Of a stretch of 64,000 bases of DNA, positions 40,296-49,700 are shown piece by piece. This stretch comes from a bacterium. Its GTDB lineage: Bacteria; Joyebacterota; Joyebacteria; Joyebacterales; Joyebacteraceae. Below the pieces are notes generated by a model, which was not told the origin of the DNA, did no database searches, and was given only the letters and a program-made list of their open reading frames with translations. The stretch covers positions 1 to 64,000 of the forward strand of contig JALGZD010000131.1 of assembly GCA_025782395.1 (NCBI GenBank), written 5' to 3'. The position numbers and the translations under genes were made by a program. How positions within the stretch are numbered: position 1 is the stretch's first letter; each line of letters opens with the position of its first letter.

Positions 40296-42476
40296 ATGAC
40301 GCCCGACTACCACGATGAGACTACCGGCAAACCGTACGATGCGCGGCTGGTGAAGCGGCTCCTCGTCTTCATCCGTCCATACCGGCGCACTGTGGCGGCG
40401 GCTGTGGCCATTCTGATACTCGTGGCCGGCTTCGAGCTGGCGTTTCCCTTTCTCATGCGATCAGCAATAGACGACTACATTGTCGCCACAACGCGGATTC
40501 TGCTCGCAGACGATTCGTCCGCGCCCGTCGAGGGCGCGGTCTCCGCTGTCACGCGGGGAGGTCCCGGGAGCGAGGCTGCCGCCCTCGTGGCGGGCTTCGT
40601 GTCAGAGCATCGGGACGATCTCCTGCCGGTCGACGATTTCGGCTCAAGGTGGGAAGGCACCCGCCCGGCGAAGGCGTATCTCGTCACTACGAAGGATCTC
40701 TCCGGATACGACCCGAGAGAGGTGGCGAGGGCGTCGGAGCTCGGCATCATTCTGGAGGACTCGTACTACTCCGCTGCGCGCGAGAGGACCGAACGTGCGG
40801 GACTTGCGCCGGATGAGTTCGTCGTGGCAGGCGACCGGATAGCACTCCCGGGAGACGTTCTCGCGGCGTTGTCGCCGGAGCAGATCCGCATCCTGCGCGA
40901 GGACGACTTCAGAGGTGTGGGACGGATAACGCTCATCATCCTGGTGATACTCGCCGTCTCCTTCGGATTCACCCTGCTTGAGATCAACATGATGGAGCTC
41001 ACGTCTCAACGGGTGATGTATGACATCCGGATGAAAGTGCTCAAGCACATGATGAAGCTCTCGCTCTCGTTCTTTGACAAGAACCCCGTCGGGAGACTCG
41101 TGACACGCGCTACAAACGACGTTCAGGTTCTCCACGAGATGTTCACGTCCATTGTCACCACGTTGCTCCGGGATCTCTTCGTGCTTGTGGGAGTAGTGAT
41201 CGTTCTTCTCAGGCTCAACTGGAGATTGGCGCTCGTGAGCCTGACGGTACTTCCCTTCATGGCCTGGGCGACCGCGGCCTTCAGCGTCAGGATACGCGAC
41301 GCCTTCCGGGAGGTTCGCGTCAAGGTGGCGAAGATCAACGCCATGCTTCAGGAGAGCATCGGGGGGATGCGTGTCACCCAGATATTCGCCCACGAGGAGG
41401 AGAGTCTCAGGCGATTCTCGGGAATCAACCATGAGAATTTCCTCGCGGCGATGAAGCAGATACGGGCGTTCGCGATGTTCATGCCGCTCATGGATCTGGC
41501 CGGCTCGACGGCCATAGGGTTGGTCATCTGGTACGGAGGCGGGAGCGTCATCAGGAACACGCTATCGCTCGGAACCGTCGTTGCGTTCCTTGCGTACGTG
41601 CAGATGTTCTTTCGTCCCCTGCGAAACCTCGCTCAGCAATACGGTACGATGCAACAGGCCATGGCGTCGTCCGAACGCATCTTCATGCTTCTAGATAACG
41701 ACCAGGTGATCCTCGATCCCGAGAAACCTGTCCGGCCGGACACTATCGAGGGGCGCATCTGCTTCGAGAATGTGAGCTTCTCGTATGTCGAGGGAGAGCA
41801 GGTTCTGAGAGACGTTTCGTTCACCGTCGAACCGGGGGAGACCGTCGCTATCGTAGGCGCCACCGGCGCAGGCAAGACCTCGATCATCAGTCTGATCGAG
41901 AGGTTCTACGATGTTGAGGAGGGGAGGATCAGTCTTGACGGGATCGATCTTCGTCGAATGGATCGGTCGTTCGTGCGCTCGCACATCGGCCTGGTCATGC
42001 AGGACGTCTTTCTCTTCGCGGGCGACATTGGGGGGAACATCCGGCTCGGCAACCAGGCGATCGACGACGATCGTCTGCGGGAGATGGCTCAGTACGTCAA
42101 CGCAGACGCTTTCATTGAGAGACTCCCCGGCGGCTACGATGAGGAAGTTCACGAGAGGGGAGTGACCCTTTCGACAGGGCAGCGCCAGCTCCTTGCGTTC
42201 GCGAGAGCGCTCGCGTTCGATCCTACGATCCTGATTCTCGATGAGGCCACGTCCAACATCGACACGGAGACCGAGCACCTCATACAAGAGGCGCTGGTCA
42301 GACTGATGGAGGGCAGAACATCGATCGTCATCGCGCACCGACTATCTACCATTCAGCACGCCGACAAGATACTGGTCATGCATCACGGCAAGATTCGGGA
42401 GGTCGGTACGCACCACGACCTTCTCTCGCGGAGAGGGTACTACTACCGCCTCTACCAGCTTCAGTATGCGCAGTGA
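40296..42476 (+). CDS. ABC exporter half-transporter, TM288-like, with a large extracytoplasmic insert
   Basis: 726 residues. It is an ABC exporter with Walker A VGATGAGKTS, Q-loop VMQDVF and Walker B LILDEATS with the catalytic Glu, but a non-canonical signature (LSTGQRQL), as in TM288-type subunits. Together with the preceding gene it makes an asymmetric heterodimer with one catalytic site. Between helices 1 and 2 (about residues 60-205) there is an insert of about 140 residues, far longer than the usual short loop, placed outside the membrane. It is rich in charged residues and looks folded. ATG start. It lies 90 bases after its partner. Confidence 0.9.
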   Translation: MTPDYHDETTGKPYDARLVKRLLVFIRPYRRTVAAAVAILILVAGFELAFPFLMRSAIDDYIVATTRILLADDSSAPVEGAVSAVTRGGPGSEAAALVAGFVSEHRDDLLPVDDFGSRWEGTRPAKAYLVTTKDLSGYDPREVARASELGIILEDSYYSAARERTERAGLAPDEFVVAGDRIALPGDVLAALSPEQIRILREDDFRGVGRITLIILVILAVSFGFTLLEINMMELTSQRVMYDIRMKVLKHMMKLSLSFFDKNPVGRLVTRATNDVQVLHEMFTSIVTTLLRDLFVLVGVVIVLLRLNWRLALVSLTVLPFMAWATAAFSVRIRDAFREVRVKVAKINAMLQESIGGMRVTQIFAHEEESLRRFSGINHENFLAAMKQIRAFAMFMPLMDLAGSTAIGLVIWYGGGSVIRNTLSLGTVVAFLAYVQMFFRPLRNLAQQYGTMQQAMASSERIFMLLDNDQVILDPEKPVRPDTIEGRICFENVSFSYVEGEQVLRDVSFTVEPGETVAIVGATGAGKTSIISLIERFYDVEEGRISLDGIDLRRMDRSFVRSHIGLVMQDVFLFAGDIGGNIRLGNQAIDDDRLREMAQYVNADAFIERLPGGYDEEVHERGVTLSTGQRQLLAFARALAFDPTILILDEATSNIDTETEHLIQEALVRLMEGRTSIVIAHRLSTIQHADKILVMHHGKIREVGTHHDLLSRRGYYYRLYQLQYAQ

Positions 42477-42488
42477 GGAGTTGTCGAA

Positions 42489-44174
42489 ATGCCGTACGTC
42501 CTGGTCGGCACCATTGGAGACAAGCCGTTCCGGCACCTGCTGAAGGAAGGTGAGCAGTCCGTAGGCCGCACTGAGGGCGTCGATGTTCGCCTCGAGCACG
42601 ACACTGTCTCGCGCAGTCACGCCCGGATCACGGTCGAAGGTTCCAGGATTGCACTTACCGATCTGGACAGCCGGAACGGCACCAGAGTGGACGGGCGTCC
42701 AGTGAGTGGTACAGTGGAACTCACGCACGGCTGCAGAATAGAGTTCGCCGGTCTGGTCCTGTCGCTGGTGGAAGAGGGACGAGAAGACGAACCGAAGCGC
42801 GAGGACAGAGTGTGTACCGGAGGTGGATCGAGCACGGACGGCAGACACGAGTATCGGCTGGACGATTCATCCATAGAATGCTCATCCATTTCCATCGGCG
42901 ACATGTCGGCGACGGGCGTCCACATCGGGTCGGACACAAGCTACAATCTGTTCCGCGTTCTCGCGGATGCGGGTGAGTTCCTGACTACAGACCACCCGCT
43001 TGAGGAGATCTGTGAGCTGGTGCTGGATCTCGTCGGGCGAATGGTCAGTACGGATCGGACGCTGCTGCTTCTGATCGAGGACGACGGAGCAGAGCCGGTC
43101 GTCACGGCGTCGCGTTTCCGCGACGCCGGCGAGAGCGACGGAATAGTCCTCAGCAAAACGATGCTTCAGAAGGTCCTGAACGACGGCGAGGCGCTCCTGA
43201 CCACGGACGCTCAGCAGGATTCCCGCTTCGGGGGCGCGAACAGCATCGTCCGACAGGCCATCAGGTCTGCAATGGTGGCTCCTCTCTTCGACAACGAGAA
43301 TGTGATCGGAGTGCTCTATGCCGACACGAAAGACCCCGCGTCGCGGTACCGAGAGGACGAGCTCAGAACTTTCACCGCGCTCGCCAACATCATAGCAGTC
43401 AAGATCACACAGACACGACTCGCCGCTTTGGAAGAAGAGAGAAAGCGTCTCGAGCGGGAGCTGTCGACGGCAAGGGACATCATCAGCAACATCCTCCCCT
43501 CGGAGATTGAGTCGGTGCCCGGGTACGAGATGGCCGTCTACCACGAGCCGTGTATGGAGGTCGGCGGCGATCTGTATGACGTCCGGCCGCTCGAGGACGG
43601 GCGATGGGTGGTTCTCCTTGGTGATGTCGCGGGCAAGGGGCTGGGTGCAGCACTCCTGGTCTCCTGCATCGTACCCGTTGCCCAGGTGCTGATGAGTCTC
43701 CCCGGCGACCTTGCGGAGACGGCGGCACTCATCAACAGACAAGTCTGGCAATCGACCGATGCGGTGAAATACGCAACACTGTTCATCGGTGTTCTCGATC
43801 CGTCGACCGGGCGGCTCGACTACGTCAACGCCGGTCACAACCCGCCTTATCTTGCGGCGCCGGACGGGACATTGAGCGAACTTGCTTCCACGGGAATGCC
43901 GGTGGGAATGGTGGAGAGCGTCACGTACGGTGTCGAGTCGGTGATGCTCAACCCGGGTGCAGTGCTCGCGATCTTCAGCGACGGCATCACTGAAGCCGGG
44001 AACGAGAGCGATCAGTTCTATGGGAAGCAGCGCTTGATGGACGTCCTCGTTCGGGAGCATGCGGAAAAGGCCGATGCCATTCTCGAGCGTGTGTGCTCCG
44101 ACGTAACCGCGTTCGCCGGCGAAAGACCGCAGTCGGACGACATAACCCTGCTCATCTTGCGCCGATCGCCATGA
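42489..44174 (+). CDS. FHA-GAF-PP2C (SpoIIE/RsbU-type) phosphatase
   Basis: 561 residues. An N-terminal FHA domain (about 1-95; SVGRTEGVDV, RSHARI, DSRNGTRVDG) should bind phosphothreonine. A GAF domain (about 155-305; SRFGGANSIVRQAIRSAMVAPL) may sense a ligand. A short coiled coil leads to a PP2C-type domain (about 345-561; MEVGGDLYDV, LGDVAGKGLGAAL, IFSDGITEAG) with the metal-binding Asp residues. Such proteins dephosphorylate anti-sigma-factor antagonists in partner-switching, or phosphothreonine proteins. No Ser/Thr kinase or STAS gene is adjacent. It starts 12 bases after the ABC gene with GAGGAG upstream, so it is probably in the same operon. Confidence 0.92.
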   Translation: MPYVLVGTIGDKPFRHLLKEGEQSVGRTEGVDVRLEHDTVSRSHARITVEGSRIALTDLDSRNGTRVDGRPVSGTVELTHGCRIEFAGLVLSLVEEGREDEPKREDRVCTGGGSSTDGRHEYRLDDSSIECSSISIGDMSATGVHIGSDTSYNLFRVLADAGEFLTTDHPLEEICELVLDLVGRMVSTDRTLLLLIEDDGAEPVVTASRFRDAGESDGIVLSKTMLQKVLNDGEALLTTDAQQDSRFGGANSIVRQAIRSAMVAPLFDNENVIGVLYADTKDPASRYREDELRTFTALANIIAVKITQTRLAALEEERKRLERELSTARDIISNILPSEIESVPGYEMAVYHEPCMEVGGDLYDVRPLEDGRWVVLLGDVAGKGLGAALLVSCIVPVAQVLMSLPGDLAETAALINRQVWQSTDAVKYATLFIGVLDPSTGRLDYVNAGHNPPYLAAPDGTLSELASTGMPVGMVESVTYGVESVMLNPGAVLAIFSDGITEAGNESDQFYGKQRLMDVLVREHAEKADAILERVCSDVTAFAGERPQSDDITLLILRRSP

Positions 44175-44213
44175 CCGACGCCACGTGCGTGGCAGGAGCG
44201 CTGGGACCGTGAG

Positions 44214-45146
44214 CTATGTGGGCGGCGGCGTTCCACGATCGCGCAGCGCCCGCAGGTGATGGTGTATCGCCGCTGCGATGATCAGGGATCCCCCCACAAG
44301 ACTAAGCCAGTCCGGCATCTCGCCCCAGAACACAAGACCGATGACAAGAGCGAAGATGACGTGGGCATAATTGTAGATGGACAGCCTCGACGCCGGTGAC
44401 TGGTGATACCCGTACGTCAACGAGAACTGGCCAACGGTTGCGAATACTCCCGCGGCGATGAGGCATCCGAGCTGCTCGACCGTCGGCTGGACGTACCGGG
44501 CCAGCGTCAGTGGCGCGGTCACCGCTACGGCGACGAGTGCAAAGTAGAAGACGATTCTGTACGGTGGTTCCTTGCCTCTGAGGGAACGGACTATCGTGTA
44601 CGCGGCTCCTGAGCAAGCTGCGGAGACGAGCCCGGCGACGGCAGGAACGGCCCGGAAATCGAGTTGCGGTTTGATCACAAAGGCGGCGCCGACGAAGGCG
44701 ATGAACAGCGAGGGAACGATGTAGCGCAGCAATTTCTCCTTCAGGAATACGACCGCGAACACGGTGACGAAGAACGGCGACAGCTTGTTGAGAAGAGTAG
44801 CGTCCGCCAGAGTCAGGTGGTCGATGGCGTAGAAATACAGAATCATCGCGCCGGTTCCGAATGCGCCTCGCACGATGAGAGTGGGAATGTGAGGGTTCGC
44901 TCGAAACGGATTGTCGCGGTGCCGGAACGCTACCGCACCCGTTATCCCGAGTGAAACCAGACTCCTGATCAGCGCCTTCTCGTAGACCGGCAGTGATCCC
45001 GAGAGTTTCACCATCGTGCCGACGAGGGCGAACGAGAGCGCGGAGAGAAGAATGGCGAGCACCGCTCGCGTATGGTTGTCGTGAGTGACGGGATCACGGC
45101 CTCTGTGGAATCGGCGATCCGCGCCGGCTCCGCGCGCGCCCGTCAT
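44214..45146 (-). CDS. EamA/DMT-family transporter
   Basis: 310 residues with ten hydrophobic segments in two halves. Each half has the EamA pattern (LSALSFALVGTMVKLSG ... RSLVSL; second half GLVSAACSGAAYTIV). The family exports amino acids, nucleotide sugars or other metabolites by an unknown mechanism. The start ATG at 45146 overlaps the TGA of the upstream flavoprotein gene as ATGA, which implies translational coupling. The N-terminal 25 residues are polar, so a GTG about 20 codons later remains possible. The product may act on the same metabolite pathway as the flavoprotein. Confidence 0.88.
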   Translation of the reverse strand: MTGARGAGADRRFHRGRDPVTHDNHTRAVLAILLSALSFALVGTMVKLSGSLPVYEKALIRSLVSLGITGAVAFRHRDNPFRANPHIPTLIVRGAFGTGAMILYFYAIDHLTLADATLLNKLSPFFVTVFAVVFLKEKLLRYIVPSLFIAFVGAAFVIKPQLDFRAVPAVAGLVSAACSGAAYTIVRSLRGKEPPYRIVFYFALVAVAVTAPLTLARYVQPTVEQLGCLIAAGVFATVGQFSLTYGYHQSPASRLSIYNYAHVIFALVIGLVFWGEMPDWLSLVGGSLIIAAAIHHHLRALRDRGTPPPT

Positions 45147-46564
45147 CCTCTTCCTCCCTGAACAAGTCTATCGAAAGAGCGAACAGCGAATTCAACCCTT
45201 CCGAACCACGTCCCCAGTCTGTCCGGCGATTCCGGGTAGTTGCGGTAGAGCCTGTGGATGGCCGAGACGTGGTGCCCGGACTCGAACAGGAGCTTCAGAA
45301 GCGCCGGCCTTCTTGCGGCCCTTCCTATTGTTCCGAGTATCTCACGGGCGCGAAGTCCGGGCGAAGAGCTGTAGAGCGACCGGAACGCGCGGCCGGCACT
45401 GGCCATCTCTCCTGCTACGAACGCCATGTCATCGGGTGTGAGGCCGCTCAAGAGGCGACGAATGAGATCCTGCGAAGCGTGTGGCGCGCCGAGCACGCGC
45501 ATCGTCTCGACACCGTACTCCCATAGTCCGGCTGCCGAGCAGTCGCCCCTCCGCACGGCCGCTGCGGCTACCCGCCCGGCGACCGATCCGGCGATGATCG
45601 AGGGTGCGATCCCGCCGCCGTGGAGCGGGTTGGCTTGGCATGCGGCATCGCCTGCGGAGAGAAAGCCGTCGCCGACCAGGCCGGCGAGAGGACGCCTGAG
45701 CGGAATCATCCCGGAGCCGGACGAGAGTGAGCCTGCCCTGTGTCTGTTCTCAACCGCGGTCGTGACGTCTCCTCCGCCAGTCTGAGGAGCGTGGGCAACG
45801 ATGAGATCTGAGCCGTCCAGATATGAGCGCAGGTGCTTCTTGAGGGATCGGTCCTCGGCGGCAAGCGATGCTCCGATGCCTGCGTTCACGAGGCGGCTTC
45901 CCATGGGAAATACCCAGGCGTAGCCATCGCAAGCGCCTTCAGGAGCGATCTGAACGACAGCTCTGTCGGGTCTGTCAAGGTCCTTGGCCAAGGGCAGTAC
46001 CTCGAAGTAGCCGATGCCGATCTCCGAGCGTTTTGGAGCATCCGGGTGTGTAGGGCCGGCGGCCTTTGTCAGAACTGACCGGAAGCCTGTGGCATCCACG
46101 ATGACGAGTCCGGTGGCGTCGGTCTCCGTTCCGTCCGGACGCCGGATGTGCACGGTGCAGTTGTGGCGATCGCTCCAGCCCACGCACGTGTGCCCGGTCA
46201 TGAGCGTAGCCCCGCTCTCCAGAGCATCGGAGAAAAGACGCTGTCCGAGGACCGGACGATTGAGGATAACACCGGGCTCGTCGAGTTCAACCGCCGGTGA
46301 ATCACCGGGGAGCCCAAGCAATCCGGACGTAATCGTGCCGGCGATCTCCGCGCCTGTCAACGGCCCGACGATCTCCGAGACCACCTGTACAGCGTCCGCC
46401 GAGAGGGCGCCTCCGCAAGCCTTGCGTCCGACGTCCTCGGCCGTTCTGCTCTCTATCAGCAGCACGGAGACCCCGGCGCGGGCAGCGACCGTCGCGGCCA
46501 CGCACCCCGCGGTTCCACCGCCGACCACGATCACATCAGCATTACTTGAGTTCTGTCGGACCAT
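45143..46564 (-). CDS. FAD-dependent geranylgeranyl-reductase-like oxidoreductase
   Basis: 473 residues. FAD motif ADVIVVGGGTAGCVAATVA and KACGGALS are as in the GGR family. The YAWVFPMGSRLVNAGIGA segment carries its Y-x-W-x-FP motif, and SAGDAACQANPLHGGGI binds the second FAD phosphate. It has a longer C-terminal helical part than the relative at 18861. It may reduce prenyl side chains of a quinone or lipid, or act as a halogenase/hydroxylase-like monooxygenase. The ATG at 46564 lies ten bases after a -10 box, so the mRNA is nearly leaderless and the open frame upstream is the promoter. The EamA gene is translationally coupled downstream. Confidence 0.85.
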   Translation of the reverse strand: MVRQNSSNADVIVVGGGTAGCVAATVAARAGVSVLLIESRTAEDVGRKACGGALSADAVQVVSEIVGPLTGAEIAGTITSGLLGLPGDSPAVELDEPGVILNRPVLGQRLFSDALESGATLMTGHTCVGWSDRHNCTVHIRRPDGTETDATGLVIVDATGFRSVLTKAAGPTHPDAPKRSEIGIGYFEVLPLAKDLDRPDRAVVQIAPEGACDGYAWVFPMGSRLVNAGIGASLAAEDRSLKKHLRSYLDGSDLIVAHAPQTGGGDVTTAVENRHRAGSLSSGSGMIPLRRPLAGLVGDGFLSAGDAACQANPLHGGGIAPSIIAGSVAGRVAAAAVRRGDCSAAGLWEYGVETMRVLGAPHASQDLIRRLLSGLTPDDMAFVAGEMASAGRAFRSLYSSSPGLRAREILGTIGRAARRPALLKLLFESGHHVSAIHRLYRNYPESPDRLGTWFGRVEFAVRSFDRLVQGGRG

Positions 46565-46574
46565 AGTGGGGAAG

Positions 46575-46603
46575 AGGATACCAGCAGCTGTTATGAGGGT
46601 CAA
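46575..46603 (-). promoter_or_regulatory. promoter for flavoprotein-EamA operon
   Basis: Minus strand: -35 TTGACC (46603-46598), 17-base spacer, -10 TATCCT (46580-46575); the ATG begins 11 bases after the -10. Confidence 0.6.
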
Positions 46604-46661
46604 ATGCGGGAACCTCAGAGGAGTGCGTCGCGTGGGATCTGAGGACGCATGGACTGACCTG

Positions 46662-46690
46662 TTGAAATGCGGTACGAATCGTGCTATCAT
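46662..46690 (+). promoter_or_regulatory. promoter for the C1A peptidase gene
   Basis: -35 TTGAAA (46662-46667), 17-base spacer, -10 TATCAT (46685-46690). The leader is about 100 bases and holds the hairpin at 46722-46748. Confidence 0.65.
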
Positions 46691-46721
46691 ATTGTTTGTC
46701 AAGGATTTAGAGACCGGTTGC

Positions 46722-46748
46722 CCCCCTGCGAGCGGCAGCGGGGTTTCT
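46722..46748 (+). promoter_or_regulatory. attenuator-like hairpin in the C1A gene leader
   Basis: CCCC-CTGC/GCAG-C-GGGG stem (one bulge) followed by TTTCTT, between the promoter and the start codon. It looks like an intrinsic terminator inside the leader; I find no ligand-binding consensus. Confidence 0.35.
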
Positions 46749-46795
46749 TACCCATTTTGTGCTTCCACACGTGCGTCAGCAAGGAGCGGAAACAA

Positions 46796-49700
46796 ATGCA
46801 TTCTGGAATGCGGAGACCTTCACGCTTTCTCGTCGGCCTCTTGCTCGTGTCGGTCGCAGTTCTCGTCATGGCGAGCCTGCCTGCCGTCGCGAGCGTCGAC
46901 CGGGAGGTTTCGATAGAGGAACAGGCAAGGATCGATGAGATCAACGCGCGAATCGCCGAGATGGGATACGACTGGATTGCGGGACCGACCGGCGTGTCGA
47001 ACCTGTCGCCCGAAGAGATGGCCAAAAGGCTCGGTGGCGAGATCCCGGCGGACATCGCTGCGATCTTCGACACGTTGCAGCCACCACCCGAGGTCCGGGG
47101 GATGACATTTCGCAGCAGCTTTGACTGGCGTGACTACGATGGCGTGACCCCGGCCAAGGACCAGGCCGGCTGTGGGTCGTGCTGGGCGTTCGGCGCGTGC
47201 GGCGCCACTGAGGCTCATGTCAGGATCTACGAGGGCGTGCTGCTGGATGTCTCGGAGCAGCAGACGATCGACTGCAATGATCAGGGCGCCGGCTGTGATG
47301 GTGGGTGGGCAGGCGCCGCCTACGCCGTTCATCATAACCCGGGCGCGGTGAGCGAAGACGATATTCCCTATCTGGCTACCGACGGCAACTCCTGTCGCCA
47401 GAAGGCCTACGACAAGATCGCCATCATTGACGGAACCGGCAACGTCTCAAACTCGGTGGCGAGTCTGAAGTATGCCGTCGAGACCTACGGTCCTCTCTCG
47501 GTCGGCATGTGTGTGTACGACGACTTCTACAGCTACACAGGTGGGTGCTACGAGCACGCAGGCACCGACTGGACCAACCACGTAGTACTGATGCTGGGGT
47601 GGGACGACGACATGTGCGGCGGCGAGGGCGCATGGATATGTAAGAACAGCTGGGGCAGTGACTTCGGTGAGGGTGGGTTCTTCTACATCAAGTACGGGAC
47701 ATGCCGCATCGGCTCAGGCGCGATGCGACCCGTGAACGCGCACATCCCGAAGACCATACTCGTTCCCGACCAGTACGCATCGATCCAGACGGCGATCGAT
47801 AATTCCAACAGAGGTGACGTTATCAAGGTCGCCGAAGGCACCTACGCCGAGAACATCGTAATAGGAGACTACAGGTCGCTTATCGGTGGCTACGATGCAA
47901 CTTTCACATACCGGGATCCGGATGCCCATCCCGTGATCATCAACGCCGGAGGATCTGGTCACGGCATCTACGTGGAGAATGAAGAGAAGATCGTCATCGA
48001 CGGAGTCAAGGTGACGAATTCAGGGTCGGGCTACACGGGCATCTACCTCAAGGACGTCGATGCGATCGTCAGGAATGTCGAGGTCTACGGCTGCTGGAAG
48101 GGTCTGGTAGCGACCTACGGAAGCGCGGGCACCGATGGGGATCTCTACATAGAGATGTCGAGCTTCCACGACAACGAGATGACCGGTATTGTCCTCAACG
48201 ATCCTCCAAACACCAACATCAGCCTTGCCTATGTCGCGAGCTACGACAACGCCGGCGCCGGTATCTACTTATACTCGACGGATGCTGAGATCGTGAACTG
48301 CACGCTTGCAGGGAATGGCCTGGAGGGCGGCATAGATCTGCGTGTGTCATCGGGCAACGTCATCAAGAACAATATCATTGCATCGAACACCGGCTATGGG
48401 ATTACGTGCACGAGCGCGACTCCGGACTTGAGCTACAACGATGTCTGGGACAACTCGAGCGGCAACTACAACGGCTGCAGCGCAGGCGTGGGCGACACAT
48501 CCGTCGATCCCGTCTTCTGCGACGCGGCTGCCGGGTTCTACGCGGTGCACGCGACCTCACCGACCGTGACCGGAGGTGAGGGAGGCACAGCGCAGGGCGC
48601 TCTTGGCATCGGTTGCCCGGAGGGTCCGCAGGATCTCCTGCTGGCACAGGACGGTGCTTCGATGCTTCTTTCGTGGAGTCGGCCGCCGTGGCGGCGAGCC
48701 ACGGTCGATTACTACATCGTATACCGTGATACGACGGCGCTTCCAGGCACGCAGATAGCGACCGTTGCTGCGCCGGACACGAGCTTCGTGGATATCACGA
48801 TCCCGGCGTGCGAGCTTAACTACTACCGCGTGTCCGCTGTTGACGACAGCGGTCTTGAGGGCGCGCCGTCCAACAAGGTATTCGGGAGTCTCTGCTACGA
48901 TGCACCTTCAGATCTCGACGTGCAGTTCACGGAGGGTGCGAACGAGATGTCGTGGGGGCCGGCAGAAGGCCCGATCGACTACTATGTCATCAATCGTGGC
49001 AACGTCATCGCTGAGCCGGAATCGCTGGCGTGGGTTTCGGGCGCAGACACCTCTTTTGTGGATATCTGGACGTCCCACTGCCCGAGGGACAATTTCTCAT
49101 ACGAGATCATCCCGGTCTACGATACCGGCTGGCACGGGCAGGCGTCTGACCTGATCTTCGTGGACCCCGCGCCATCTCCGCCGTCAGGCATAGTCGCGGA
49201 GTGGGTCGGAGACGACATCGTGCTCACATGGGATGAGAACTGCGAGAGCGATTTCAGACGATACTGGGTCTACCGCGACAGCATCCCGTTCTCTGATCCC
49301 ATTGACTCGGAGCTGCTCGTCGGGTTCACCGCCGAACTCACGCACACTGACGAGGGCATGCTCCCGCACACCACGTGGTTCTACCGACTGGCGGGGAGCG
49401 ATGCCAGCTCCCAGAAGAGCGTCTATTCCGAGATGCTCTGGCTCGGCACCGGCCAGAAGCTCGAAGTGCCGTCGCCGTACGCCACGATCCAGGCGGCTAT
49501 CGATGCGGCATCGGCCATCGACACCGTCTGGGTGAGCCCTGGAACGTACGATGAGAACATCACTCTCAAGAACGGGGTTCTGGTGATGAGCTCGGACGGC
49601 GCGGCATCGACGACGATACGCTCATCAAGCGGAGCGGTCGTGTCCGAGACCGGTCTCGGTGATCTTACGCTTCTCGATGGCTTCACGGTTGACGGGCAAG

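Noticed and set aside
42882-44060. Minus-strand open frame of 392 codons opposite the FHA-GAF-PP2C gene
   Set aside because: The opposite strand has three clear domains in order; this is an antisense shadow.
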